Below are positions 1 through 9,051 of a DNA stretch of 12,248 nt, one piece after another (the first letter of the stretch is position 1; each line of letters opens with the position of its first letter). A model generated the notes under the pieces. It was given only the letters and a program-made list of their open reading frames with translations. It was not told where the DNA came from and did not search any database. The position numbers and the translations under genes are program-made. The DNA is from Opitutia bacterium UBA977. GTDB taxonomy: Bacteria > Verrucomicrobiota > Verrucomicrobiia > Opitutales > Coraliomargaritaceae. The stretch is from assembly GCA_002292345.1 (NCBI GenBank), contig DBBT01000057.1:1-12248 (forward strand), written 5' to 3'.

Positions 1-29
1 AAAAAAGCGGCCACCTTTCGGTGACCGCT
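1..29 (-). terminator. Intrinsic terminator of pnp
   Basis: Read on the minus strand, bases 29-20 (AGCGGTCACC) pair with 15-6 (GGTGGCCGCT) around a GAAA tetraloop. This gives a 10-bp stem with one G-U wobble, followed directly by six T residues (bases 6-1). It begins about 28 bases after the pnp stop codon. A GC-rich stem, a GNRA-type loop and a T run make this a textbook rho-independent terminator. Confidence 0.93.
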
Positions 30-57
30 GTTGGGTTAAACGTGTTGCAGCGTCCGA

Positions 58-2232
<2,175 letters not shown>

Positions 2233-2365
2233 ACGTTTCTTTGTTTTTTGCTTTATGCATTCAACGGCATGTCGGGAGTTTGACCCTAATTGCCGCCGAC
2301 CATGATCGGCATGGTCTTCTGGTGTGACTCGCGAAACAGTGTTCCGGCGAATCTAAATTGAAAAA

Positions 2366-2434
2366 TCTTAATCCCACTCTTAATCCCGAATGCTTTGAGG
2401 AGATTAAGAGTATGAGTAGGATTATTATTAAGGG
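2366..2434. repeat. Inverted GATTAN-type hexamer repeat in the pnp upstream region
   Basis: On the plus strand, bases 2402-2431 read as five consecutive degenerate hexamers: GATTAA, GAGTAT, GAGTAG, GATTAT and TATTAA. The left part holds the complementary motif twice, TCTTAATCCC at 2366-2375 and 2378-2387, a 12-base period equal to two hexamers. ACTCTTAATC (2376-2385) and GATTAAGAGT (2402-2411) form a perfect 10-bp inverted repeat with a 16-base spacer, so RNA from either strand could fold here. It lies within the 289-base gap between rpsO and pnp. A related array occurs at 6957-6988. Its function is unknown. Confidence 0.6.
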
Positions 2435-2467
2435 TGAGCACTTTTTGGAAATCCCCCTCCCAAAATG

Positions 2468-2503
2468 AAAAATGCCGGATTCTCACGAGTAGAGTCCGGC
2501 ATT
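2468..2503 (-). terminator. Intrinsic terminator of rpsO
   Basis: On the minus strand, AATGCCGGA (2503-2495) pairs perfectly with TCCGGCATT (2479-2471). Three further inner pairs (GAG 2492-2494 with CTC 2482-2484) lie across a two-base bulge. The stem runs into five T residues (2472-2468) and then CATTTT. It starts about 18 bases after the rpsO stop codon. The 9-bp perfect stem and T run support efficient termination before pnp. Confidence 0.9.
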
Positions 2504-2521
2504 GTAAGGAAAGTGATTTGA

Positions 2522-2800
2522 CTAGCGACGAAGCTGCAGCTTGGTAATAAGCGCAGTGTAGCGATTGAAGTCTTGACGTTTGAGGTAATCAAGCAGTTTA
2601 CGACGACGGGCGGTCATGGCAATCAGGCCACGACGTGAGTGAAAGTCCTTGTGGTTACTACGAAGGTGCTCAGTGAGGTGCTTTACACGTGCTGTGAGGA
2701 GTGCAACCTGTACTTCGCAAGAGCCTGTGTCGCCTTCTTTAAGAGCGAACTCTTTGATGATCGCTTCTTTGTCTACGATTGAATCTGTAATATCTGACAT
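2522..2800 (-). CDS. rpsO: 30S ribosomal protein S15
   Basis: S15 is a primary 16S rRNA-binding protein of the small subunit platform and contributes to intersubunit bridging. The ATG at 2800 gives 92 residues, close to the usual 89. Family hallmarks are visible: [20 protein letters not shown], then [15 protein letters not shown] and the basic stretch [13 protein letters not shown]. An in-frame ATG 21 bases upstream (2821) would add seven non-conserved residues and is less likely. A weak purine stretch, AAAGAAA, lies about 10-16 bases before the start. The gene is followed by its own terminator and then pnp, the classic bacterial neighbour. The leader contains hairpins that could serve S15 autoregulation, which is known in several bacteria with unrelated RNA structures. 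Confidence 0.97.
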   Translation of the reverse strand: MSDITDSIVDKEAIIKEFALKEGDTGSCEVQVALLTARVKHLTEHLRSNHKDFHSRRGLIAMTARRRKLLDYLKRQDFNRYTALITKLQLRR

Positions 2801-2832
2801 TTTATTGATGTTTCTTTGCACGACTATTGAGC

Positions 2833-2879
2833 TTCGAGTGTTCGAAACCGCTAAAACCGCAACTGAGCCGTTTTAGCCG
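2833..2879 (-). promoter_or_regulatory. Paired hairpins upstream of rpsO
   Basis: Two adjacent inverted repeats stand 33-79 bases before the rpsO start. The outer one pairs 2848-2860 with 2867-2879 across a 6-base loop, 11 of 13 positions matching. The inner one, TTCGA (2833-2837) with TCGAA (2842-2846), is perfect with a 4-base loop. Neither is followed by a T run on the minus strand, so they are not obvious terminators. If transcribed they would form a structured leader, as expected for an S15 autoregulatory site. They could instead be an operator, since the outer one abuts a candidate -10. Confidence 0.4.
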
Positions 2880-2907
2880 TTATACCCGCAAATTTGATGA
2901 ACGGGAA
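2879..2907 (-). promoter_or_regulatory. Possible sigma-70 promoter of rpsO
   Basis: On the minus strand TATAAC (2884-2879) resembles a -10 box. TTCCCG (2907-2902), a poor -35 match, lies 17 bases upstream. Transcription would begin near 2872, inside the outer inverted repeat. This is weak evidence based on spacing and the -10 alone. Confidence 0.28.
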
Positions 2908-3088
2908 GTCGAGGAACTGACCTTTCACAAGGTGAGCTCTAACGCTGAAGGGCAGGAACATGGCTTTTCGGTGCGCTGGTGCAAGGAAAAAGTGCGTAAT
3001 TTGCTGAGGGTGAGTCAAGTAGCTCGTGCGCTACTATCGCCTCGTAAGTGGTGAGCTGAAAGATTTCCCCAGTAATCGACGATGAAAC

Positions 3089-5038
3089 CTATTGTAATTG
3101 CCACTTCGCGAACTGAAATTCGGGCATGTCTGCGTTGCCAATTTGGGTGGCGAGCTTGAGGAGCTCGGCTGCTGCTGTGAGATGCTGGCTGAGGCGTTCA
3201 TGCTGAGCCAGCCAGTAAGCGGCTTCGCAAATTTGTTGTTGGGCACCCACTGCTTTTTCGGCACGACCGGCGGCGTCGAGTACGGCTTTGCGGTCGAGAT
3301 CGCCTTTGATGTAGCCGAGGAAGTTCTTGAGTGCTGCTGAGGCGTCGCTGGCTTTAATCCGCTGACTCAGTTGCAGGGCTGCGTGGTTGGCATCGGCTGC
3401 TGCGGCGAGTGTATATTCGAGGTACCAGGCGGACTCATTGGTCTGCTCGGGCACCAGTGCCAGATAGCAGTCGAGTGCGCTGCGGGCGGTTTTCGGGGCG
3501 GCAATGTTGTAGGCCAGTAGGGCATGTAAAAGTTGTATGCCAGGGTTTTTAGGCAGTAGTTGTGCGCTGAGTCCGATCGATTGCTCGGCGGCGACGAGAT
3601 CGCCTTGTTGAAAGCGAATTAGGCCAAGGCTGTACGTCAGTGCGGGGTTGCCGGGGTCGAGGATCAGTGCGCTTTCGGTGTCGGCGGCCGCGCCTTGCAG
3701 GTCGCCCAGTTTGCGCAGTAGCGAACCACGAAGTGCCAGCGTATCAGCTTGCTTGGCCTGAATGCTGAGTGATTGATTCAATGCGCTCAGTGCGAGTGCT
3801 GTGGCGTCGTCGCTCAGATGGGCGCGTCCGAGCAGGCTCCATGCCTCGGCGGAGGGGCTGACGCGGTTGAGCGTAATGGCTTCGAGAGTGGTAATTGCAC
3901 GTTTGGTTTGTTTGGCGCGTAGCAGGGTGCGGCTGGCTAAGATCGCTTCCCCTGCGTTCTCAGGGCGGAAGCCACCGTCAAGTGCCTTGAGGATTTCGAC
4001 ATCGCCGTCGGCTCTGCGGCCAGTCTGGTCGAAACAGACGCCGTGGTAAAATTCGAGCGAAGCACGTAGCTTGGTTTGACCATCGGGCAGCAACCGTAGC
4101 GCGCTTTCAAATTTTTCACGTGCGGTGCCGGCGCGGCCTTTGGCGAGTGCAGTGCGGCCTTGCAGATAGAGAGCGATGTCCTGTAGCTCAGGATTTGCGG
4201 CGATGGGCTCGACAATCCCTTGCAGTGAATCCCATCGCTCAGCGCTGGCGTAGAGTGAGGCGAGGGTGACGTATGCCTCTAGATTGTCGGGTTGTTGATT
4301 GGTGATCAGTTGCAGGTCTTCGATCGCTTCGTCAACTCGGCCTGCTTGGGTGAGCACGCGAGCGCGCATCATGCGCAAGGCAGTGCGCTGCTTAAAGCTG
4401 ATTTCGCCTAGTTGCTGTTGGTGCACCTCAAGGGCTTGAGTGATGGCATCGACGGCTGCGCTCGTGTCGCCCTGATTGAGGGCATTGCCAGCTTTTTCGA
4501 GATACGCTTCGCTGGCGAGTTCGAGGCTGATCGCTGCGGTTTCGGGATTATCTAGGTAGATCTGATTGAACGTTTCGGCCGCGTTATCCCAATCGCCTTC
4601 GGCCATCAGCAGGAGGGCGAGTAGTTTGCTCGCTACGCGGTAGTCGTCGCCGTCGATTGGCGCGGCTTGCATGACCTGCTCAATGACGGCAATAGCATCG
4701 TCGCGACGGTTCATATTACCGAGCACGAGTGCTTTGAGCAGCAAGTGCTCTAAGATTTCGGGTTCGAGCGAGATGGCGTGATCGGCCGATTCGAGTGCGA
4801 CTTGCGGCTCGCCTTGATCGATTTTAATCCGAGTTTTTAGTGTCAGTGCGGGCACGTAGTCCGCATCGATTTTGAGCATTTGCTCGACGCCATTAGCGGC
4901 TCCCTTGAGGTCGCCAATCAGGTAGTTGCCTTCAGCAATACCGTAGTAGAACTCAATACGCGTGGCGTCTGACTTTGCATGTAGTGTGCAAAATGTCAGC
5001 AAGAGCAGAGTGATGAATATGCGAAAGCGCGGAGGCAT
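3089..5038 (-). CDS. Exported TPR-repeat protein, large (649 aa)
   Basis: The start MPPRFRIFITLLLLTFCTLHA is a clear signal peptide, with likely cleavage after the last Ala (A21). The product should therefore be periplasmic or envelope-bound. The remainder is built almost wholly of helical repeats of TPR type. Examples are the unit around GDLKGAANGVEQMLKIDADYV (residues about 43-63), AIEDLQLITNQQPDNLEAYV in the first half, and GDLQGAAADTESALILDPGN and GDLVAAEQSIGLSAQLLPKN in the second half. The last ~80 residues look like a degenerate repeat domain, with a CEAAYWLAQHERL motif. TPR arrays are protein-binding scaffolds, and no catalytic motif is seen. It lies 30 bases after the smaller TPR gene, so it is probably the last gene of the ExbB/ExbD operon and may help assemble the energy-transducing complex. 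Its start lacks a Shine-Dalgarno site. The exact function is unknown. Confidence 0.88.
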   Translation of the reverse strand: MPPRFRIFITLLLLTFCTLHAKSDATRIEFYYGIAEGNYLIGDLKGAANGVEQMLKIDADYVPALTLKTRIKIDQGEPQVALESADHAISLEPEILEHLLLKALVLGNMNRRDDAIAVIEQVMQAAPIDGDDYRVASKLLALLLMAEGDWDNAAETFNQIYLDNPETAAISLELASEAYLEKAGNALNQGDTSAAVDAITQALEVHQQQLGEISFKQRTALRMMRARVLTQAGRVDEAIEDLQLITNQQPDNLEAYVTLASLYASAERWDSLQGIVEPIAANPELQDIALYLQGRTALAKGRAGTAREKFESALRLLPDGQTKLRASLEFYHGVCFDQTGRRADGDVEILKALDGGFRPENAGEAILASRTLLRAKQTKRAITTLEAITLNRVSPSAEAWSLLGRAHLSDDATALALSALNQSLSIQAKQADTLALRGSLLRKLGDLQGAAADTESALILDPGNPALTYSLGLIRFQQGDLVAAEQSIGLSAQLLPKNPGIQLLHALLAYNIAAPKTARSALDCYLALVPEQTNESAWYLEYTLAAAADANHAALQLSQRIKASDASAALKNFLGYIKGDLDRKAVLDAAGRAEKAVGAQQQICEAAYWLAQHERLSQHLTAAAELLKLATQIGNADMPEFQFAKWQLQ

Positions 5039-5068
5039 GGCGATAGGATGAGAACGAACCTTCGCTTT

Positions 5069-6436
5069 CTAGACCCCTTTATCGCGGGCGGCGCGTTCGA
5101 CTCGTCTGACGAAGTTTTCGAGGTTGTTGTCGGGCTCCATAAAGAGTGCGCGGCGCAGGAGTGGTAGGGCTGCTTGATAGTCGGTGTTGGCTACGAGTGC
5201 TTGTGCATGGGCGATAAGTGCGTTGCGCTCATAGGCTTCGATTTTTTCAGCCTGATCGAAGCGGTTGATTGCTTTAGGCAAGTCGCCTTGGGCTGCGTAA
5301 ATATTGCCGAGTTCAATCAGCGCTTCGCCGTTGAGTGCATCGCGCTCAATAATTTGCTTGAGGGCGGTGAGTGCGGTCTCGGGGTCGTCTTCGGCACGAG
5401 CGATTTTTGCCTCAAGGGTGAGGAGCTTGAGGTCGTTGGCATCGCTTAGTTGGTCGCGGAAGCGTTCGCGGGTGCTGCGGATCATGGTCTTACCTGCAGC
5501 GAAGTTGCCGGTGCGTGTGAGGATCTCTGCGGCGCGTATGGGTGATTTGATGTCGTTGTTGTTGGCGACTTGCAGGGCGGCTTGATAGGCATCGAGGGCG
5601 AGGCTTGGCGCAGCGTTATTGATGTAAATGTCGCCGAGTAGGGTGAGTGTGGCGTGTTCAGCCTTATCCATGCGGCGGACGATCTCGATATTATGTGCGG
5701 CGGCCATTGGCTCTTGCTTGCCGAGGTAGGCGTTGCCTTGTAGCAACCAGAAATCGGCACGGTTGGGATGGAGCTTAATCAGTGTATCAAATAGGGCGAT
5801 GGCGTCGGCGTAGCGTTGAGTCTCTATCAGGCAGCGTGCGAGACCGAGTTTCCAGTCGAGCGTATCTGGCTGCATCAGGATCGCTTGTCGATAGGCGGTC
5901 TCGGCAGGGTAGTAGAGCTCTTGGGATAAATAGCAGTAGCCGAGTAGTCCGTATGAGCGGCCGTCGATTGCGCCAAGTTCGATGGCTTTAGAGATGGTTT
6001 TGATTGCCGGCTTATAGTTGCCGGATTGTACGTGGACGAGGCCGAGGTTCTTATAGGCGCGGCGAAAGTTGGGGAATTTACTCGTTGCTTGGGCGTAGTA
6101 TTTCTCGGCGTTGGCGAGGTTGCCATCTTGGAAATAGAGATTAGCGAGGATAAAGTCGAAGACGGCGCTGGTCTTCGGTTTGATCAGTGGCTGCAGTTCT
6201 GCGATGGCGGTTTTCGGGTTTGATTTGAGCGTATTTATCAATGAGCGCAGCACGAGTCTCTCATCGTTGGAGATGGGCGGCTCGTATTCGGCAAGTATGC
6301 CGTAGCTGCCGGTGAACGATTTAATGAAGCTGGGGTCGTTCCACATGTCCTTGGTTGGGTCGGGGACCGCGCTGAGTGTATTAATTGAACCGATACAAAG
6401 TGCGAGGCCGAGGAGCAGGTGTTGGAGGCTTTTCAT
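5069..6436 (-). CDS. Exported TPR-repeat protein of the ExbB/ExbD operon (455 aa)
   Basis: The N-terminus has a signal peptide, with a hydrophobic LLLGLALCIG core and probable cleavage after LSA (A23), so the protein is likely periplasmic. A non-repeat segment with FTGSYGILAEYEPP (41-54) comes next. TPR units then begin near residue 92 (FDFILANLYFQDGNLANAEK), with further units around 126-159, 160-193 and 194-226 and another near 370-405 (LIELGNIYAAQGDLPKAI). In Vibrio-type TonB2 systems a TPR protein sits directly after ttpC-exbB-exbD-tonB and is thought to support the complex. Here it follows exbD by 33 bases, in the place where tonB plus the TPR gene would be. The upstream bases are pyrimidine-rich, with no Shine-Dalgarno site. 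The family and location are well supported; the precise role is inferred from context. Confidence 0.9.
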   Translation of the reverse strand: MKSLQHLLLGLALCIGSINTLSAVPDPTKDMWNDPSFIKSFTGSYGILAEYEPPISNDERLVLRSLINTLKSNPKTAIAELQPLIKPKTSAVFDFILANLYFQDGNLANAEKYYAQATSKFPNFRRAYKNLGLVHVQSGNYKPAIKTISKAIELGAIDGRSYGLLGYCYLSQELYYPAETAYRQAILMQPDTLDWKLGLARCLIETQRYADAIALFDTLIKLHPNRADFWLLQGNAYLGKQEPMAAAHNIEIVRRMDKAEHATLTLLGDIYINNAAPSLALDAYQAALQVANNNDIKSPIRAAEILTRTGNFAAGKTMIRSTRERFRDQLSDANDLKLLTLEAKIARAEDDPETALTALKQIIERDALNGEALIELGNIYAAQGDLPKAINRFDQAEKIEAYERNALIAHAQALVANTDYQAALPLLRRALFMEPDNNLENFVRRVERAARDKGV

Positions 6437-6469
6437 GGGAAGAGGATATCTCGTTCTAAGTGTCGATAT

Positions 6470-6868
6470 TTATCGCTTCGTGGAGAAGTTAATGGATTTC
6501 GCTCCTGCAAGCTTGGCTTCGCCATAGACGTGTGCAAACACACCGTGACTGGCACCTTGGTCGGCTTGGATAATGACAGGGATGTCTTCCTGCAGGGTCA
6601 GGCGTTTGACGATCGGAGCGACGCCACTGACGCCGATATCGCGGCCGCCGTAGATCACTTTATTGTTGGCGGTGACGGCGATCAGAATGCTGTTTTTCTG
6701 AAGTTGTATCGCGGCGGACGCTTCGGGCTTGTTGACCTCGACGCCGGTCTCTTCGACGAACACGGTGGTAACAATAAAGAAGATCAATAGAATAAAGACC
6801 ATGTCGATCATTGGCGATAGGTTGATCTCGACCTCGTCTCGGTCTTCGGATGCTAGGTTGCGGCGCAT
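6470..6868 (-). CDS. exbD: Biopolymer transport protein ExbD
   Basis: ExbD is the inner-membrane, single-span partner of ExbB in the proton-driven motor that energises TonB-dependent outer-membrane transport. The 132 residues are typical of the ExbD/TolR family. The family core is clear: [21 protein letters not shown], a membrane segment at about 20-38 with the proton-carrying aspartate at D22, equivalent to D25 of E. coli ExbD. A periplasmic domain follows, with [10 protein letters not shown] and [14 protein letters not shown]. The ATG at 6868 gives the usual short cytoplasmic N-terminus. No Shine-Dalgarno sequence precedes it; the 28 upstream bases are a pyrimidine-rich tandem repeat on the coding strand. 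It follows exbB after 156 bases and precedes the TPR gene by 33. The TolR-like alternative is unlikely given the DUF3450/TtpC context. Confidence 0.96.
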   Translation of the reverse strand: MRRNLASEDRDEVEINLSPMIDMVFILLIFFIVTTVFVEETGVEVNKPEASAAIQLQKNSILIAVTANNKVIYGGRDIGVSGVAPIVKRLTLQEDIPVIIQADQGASHGVFAHVYGEAKLAGAKSINFSTKR

Positions 6869-6873
6869 GATAT

Positions 6874-6902
6874 AGTGAGAGTGAGGGGAGTGAGAGTGAG
6901 GG
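6874..6902. repeat. 14-base tandem direct repeat before exbD
   Basis: AGTGAGAGTGAGGG occurs at 6874-6887 and again at 6889-6902, identical copies separated by one G (15-base period). On the exbD coding strand this is a CCCTCACTCTCACT repeat ending just before TATATC and the ATG. It therefore fills the position where a ribosome binding site would normally sit. It could be a low-complexity slippage product or a single-stranded leader element; the sequence alone does not say which. Confidence 0.8.
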
Positions 6903-6956
6903 AAGGTTTAAAAGTGGGACTGTCTAAGAGTAGGAAGGTGGAAAAGTTTGGGATTC

Positions 6957-6988
6957 TTAATCTTAATCATTTCGTAGATTAGGATTAT
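6957..6988. repeat. Inverted GATTAN-type hexamer repeat between exbB and exbD
   Basis: TTAATC occurs twice in register (6957-6962 and 6963-6968). Eight bases later come GATTAG (6977-6982) and GATTAT (6983-6988). AATCTTAATC (6959-6968) and GATTAGGATT (6977-6986) pair at nine of ten positions. The upstream stretch 6922-6933 (GTCTAA, GAGTAG) resembles the same hexamer family. The layout parallels the repeat at 2366-2434 in the rpsO-pnp gap. Confidence 0.55.
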
Positions 6989-7024
6989 AGTTTCCGTTTT
7001 TCTGCGTTTTAAAATTTCTAACGA

Positions 7025-7624
7025 TCAGTCGAGTTTCAGTTTGGTGAGGCTGAGGGCTTCGATACGGGCGAGGGCGGCTTCGACTGCGTGCTTGCGGCGG
7101 CGTATGATGAGGACGAGGAAGATGCCCGGTAGCGCGATAAAAAGACCGGTTTGGGTGGTGATGAGTGCTTTGGATATACCGGCGGCGACCATGTTTGCGG
7201 TTTCGGAGCCACCGCCGCTGGAGATCGCTGCGAAGGTCCCGAGCATGCCGATGACGGTGCCGAGTAGACCCATGAGGGGGGCCGCTGCGACTAGCGTATT
7301 TAGAAATTTCATTCGGCGCTCGATGGTGTGCAGCATGCATTGGCGCACTTCTTCGAAGCGGCTACGCACGTGTTTGGACTCGGAGATGTTTTCCTGGGTG
7401 TAGCGAATGATTTCGCCGGCGCGCCCTTGGGCTTGCGAGGGATTGTAGATCCAGCTGGTCCATTCGCTCTCGTGTCCTAACTGGATATTACCTTTACGCA
7501 GGAAGAGTAATAGCTGAATGGCGGTAGAGTAAATGAGCACGGCGAGCAGTGCGAGTGGGATCATTACCCATCCGCCGCTTAACCAAATACCTGTGATTTT
7601 TTCGAACATTGAAAACAGCTGCAA
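7025..7624 (-). CDS. exbB: ExbB-type proton channel (second, compact ExbB)
   Basis: ExbB forms the pentameric inner-membrane stator that surrounds the ExbD dimer and carries protons. The 199 residues show the MotA/TolQ/ExbB pattern: a first membrane helix at about 19-42, then after a cytoplasmic stretch the conserved [18 protein letters not shown] (114-131), and a third helix near [15 protein letters not shown] (160-174). Translation probably starts at TTG 7624. AAGGA (7636-7632) lies seven bases upstream, a proper Shine-Dalgarno site, whereas the ATG at 7609 is too far from it. The start is only three bases after the preceding gene's stop, so the two are likely translationally coupled. The compact form resembles ExbB2 of Vibrio systems, which pairs with a TtpC-like protein such as the one encoded just upstream. 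Confidence 0.93.
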   Translation of the reverse strand: MQLFSMFEKITGIWLSGGWVMIPLALLAVLIYSTAIQLLLFLRKGNIQLGHESEWTSWIYNPSQAQGRAGEIIRYTQENISESKHVRSRFEEVRQCMLHTIERRMKFLNTLVAAAPLMGLLGTVIGMLGTFAAISSGGGSETANMVAAGISKALITTQTGLFIALPGIFLVLIIRRRKHAVEAALARIEALSLTKLKLD

Positions 7625-7627
7625 ACT

Positions 7628-9031
7628 TTAGTCCTTATTGTGGCGAGTGGCGACGACCCCATTGATGAAGCCGACTGCGGTCTGCTCCATATCACCGATC
7701 TTTTGGCGAGCCATGCGTGCGAGTAGTCCGTGCATAATGAGTGCGGGGATAGCGACAATTAGGCCGAGCTCTGTCGTGACGAGTGCTTCGGAGATCCCGG
7801 ACGAGAGGCTCTTCGCATTGCTGGTGCCGAAAATAGTGATCAGGTTGAAGGTCTTAATCATACCCGTGACGGTACCGAGAAGTCCGAGTAGTGGTGCGGC
7901 GGCAGCGGTCAGCGCGATGAAGGGCAGAAAGCGTTCGAGCTTCGGGCGCACGGCGAGAATTTTTTCGTACAGAATCTCTTCTAGCGTGCCACGCTTCTCG
8001 TCGGCATATTCGACGCCGACAGTGAGGAGTGCTCCGCCAGCTCCGGGAATGGTTGAAGCGGCGGTCTTTGCGTCGGCCAGATCGCCGTTGGCGAGGTGGC
8101 TGAGCACGTATTGCACGTCTTCTGGCTGAGGTGTTTTGAAGCTGGTGACTTCGAAGAACTTGAGAATGCCAAGCAGTAAGCAGACGGCGCCTAGGGCAAT
8201 GATGGCGACACCGACACTGCCGCCTTTGGCTAAGTGCTCTGCAATGCTATCGTTGCTTGCTTGAATCTTGAGTGCTTTCCCGAGAGTTGCATCGGCGGGG
8301 ATTTGTCCAGAGCCGCTCTCTATGAGTTGACGAATACCGATGGAGAAATTGCCTGGCACTGCGATGGCGGCTTCTGCAGCGTTGAGCTTATTGAAAGTGA
8401 CGCCTGTGAGCTCAGATTGCTTTGACGCAAAATAGACTGTCGGTCCAAATACGGCAAAAGTGCCTACTTCGACTTCACCAGTGGGTGTGAGCGCGCGGCC
8501 CTCAAAGGTGTAGCCGCCGACGAGTTGCTCGAGGCGATTCAAGGCGACACCAATGACATCGATTTGTTTTTCGAAACGCTCGCTGTTCGACATGTCTGAG
8601 TCGTCCAGTGCGAGGCGTGCTTCTTCGGCGGTTGCTGAGTAGAGTTGCGTCTCGCTGTAGTCGACACGTGTCTCGAAGGAGCGTACGAATTCGTCTAGTA
8701 GGCTGCCAGTATATTCGTTTTGCGATTGGATCGCTTCGACTTGCTCGCGCAGACGATTGAGGCCGAGGTCGCTGTTGTCACGTAGATGCCGCAGACGATT
8801 GAGCTCATCGCTCTTTTGGCGGACGTCGTCTTCGAGGCTCGAGACATCGCTGATAAGTGGAATTTTTTCGGTGGCGATGGCATCGCGCACTTCGGAGAGT
8901 TCGTTGAGAGAGGCTGTTAGGTCGGCGTCGGCTTGGTTGCTGGCGGCGTCAAACGTCTTAGCATGTGCGCTACATGGCCAGACGAGCGTGATCAGTGCGA
9001 GAGCGAGGAGCATTTTAGGTATGGCTTGCAT
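7628..9031 (-). CDS. TtpC-like MotA/TolQ/ExbB protein with periplasmic coiled-coil domain
   Basis: This 467-residue protein is about twice the size of ordinary ExbB. It starts with a signal peptide ([18 protein letters not shown], cleavage after A24), followed by an extended helical/coiled-coil periplasmic part (about 40-180) and a small globular stretch (about 170-250). Three membrane helices complete it: about 271-292, 369-398 and 416-438. The MotA/TolQ/ExbB core [20 protein letters not shown] (376-395) is intact. In Vibrio this architecture is TtpC, which is required together with ExbB2-ExbD2-TonB2; the family is widely annotated as MotA/TolQ/ExbB proton channel protein. Gene order supports the match: a DUF3450 gene lies 20 bases upstream and the compact exbB three bases downstream. 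The ATG at 9031 is preferred because it begins the signal peptide, although no Shine-Dalgarno site is seen. The role is by homology. Confidence 0.92.
   Translation of the reverse strand: MQAIPKMLLALALITLVWPCSAHAKTFDAASNQADADLTASLNELSEVRDAIATEKIPLISDVSSLEDDVRQKSDELNRLRHLRDNSDLGLNRLREQVEAIQSQNEYTGSLLDEFVRSFETRVDYSETQLYSATAEEARLALDDSDMSNSERFEKQIDVIGVALNRLEQLVGGYTFEGRALTPTGEVEVGTFAVFGPTVYFASKQSELTGVTFNKLNAAEAAIAVPGNFSIGIRQLIESGSGQIPADATLGKALKIQASNDSIAEHLAKGGSVGVAIIALGAVCLLLGILKFFEVTSFKTPQPEDVQYVLSHLANGDLADAKTAASTIPGAGGALLTVGVEYADEKRGTLEEILYEKILAVRPKLERFLPFIALTAAAAPLLGLLGTVTGMIKTFNLITIFGTSNAKSLSSGISEALVTTELGLIVAIPALIMHGLLARMARQKIGDMEQTAVGFINGVVATRHNKD
7632..7636 (-). promoter_or_regulatory. Ribosome binding site of exbB (supports a TTG start)
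   Basis: AAGGA on the minus strand overlaps the last codons of the preceding gene and stands seven bases before TTG 7624. It is the only convincing Shine-Dalgarno site in the window. The first in-frame ATG (7609) would be 22 bases away. Confidence 0.7.
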
Positions 9032-9051
9032 GTGTGCGCTGATAAAAGGCT

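Larger units (their letters stand above)
2233..2521. other. rpsO-pnp intergenic region
   Basis: This 289-base gap holds the rpsO terminator (2468-2503), the inverted hexamer repeat (2366-2434) and a small 5-bp stem-loop (GCCGA at 2295-2299 with TCGGC at 2306-2310). The last 50 bases before pnp are A-rich on the coding strand. I see no convincing -35/-10 pair, although the terminator upstream implies a promoter for pnp somewhere here. In E. coli the pnp leader holds an RNase III-processed hairpin used for autoregulation. The 10-bp inverted repeat could play a similar part, but that is inference. No credible reading frame was found. Confidence 0.5.
2801..3088. other. Intergenic region between the large TPR gene and rpsO
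   Basis: This 288-base gap contains two inverted repeats near rpsO (2833-2846 and 2848-2879), a possible promoter (2879-2907) and a weak 6-bp stem-loop (AGTAGC at 3018-3023 with GCTACT at 3030-3035) without a T run. No intrinsic terminator for the TPR gene is visible. On the plus strand, bases 2827-3054 are open in one frame for 75 codons with a fairly protein-like composition. That frame has only a TTG start, no visible ribosome binding site and no family I recognise, so I do not call it a gene. Confidence 0.45.

Noticed and set aside
3018..3035. Hairpin AGTAGC/GCTACT as a terminator for the large TPR gene
   Set aside because: The stem is only 6 bp and no T run follows on either strand.
6963..7340. 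125-codon minus-strand frame running from exbB into the gap before exbD, considered as a possible missing TonB
   Set aside because: Most of it overlaps exbB in another frame. It is a His/Arg/Pro-rich shadow with no membrane anchor or TonB C-terminal motif.
7607..7609. ATG 7609 as the exbB start
   Set aside because: It stands 22 bases from the only Shine-Dalgarno site, which is ideally placed for TTG 7624.
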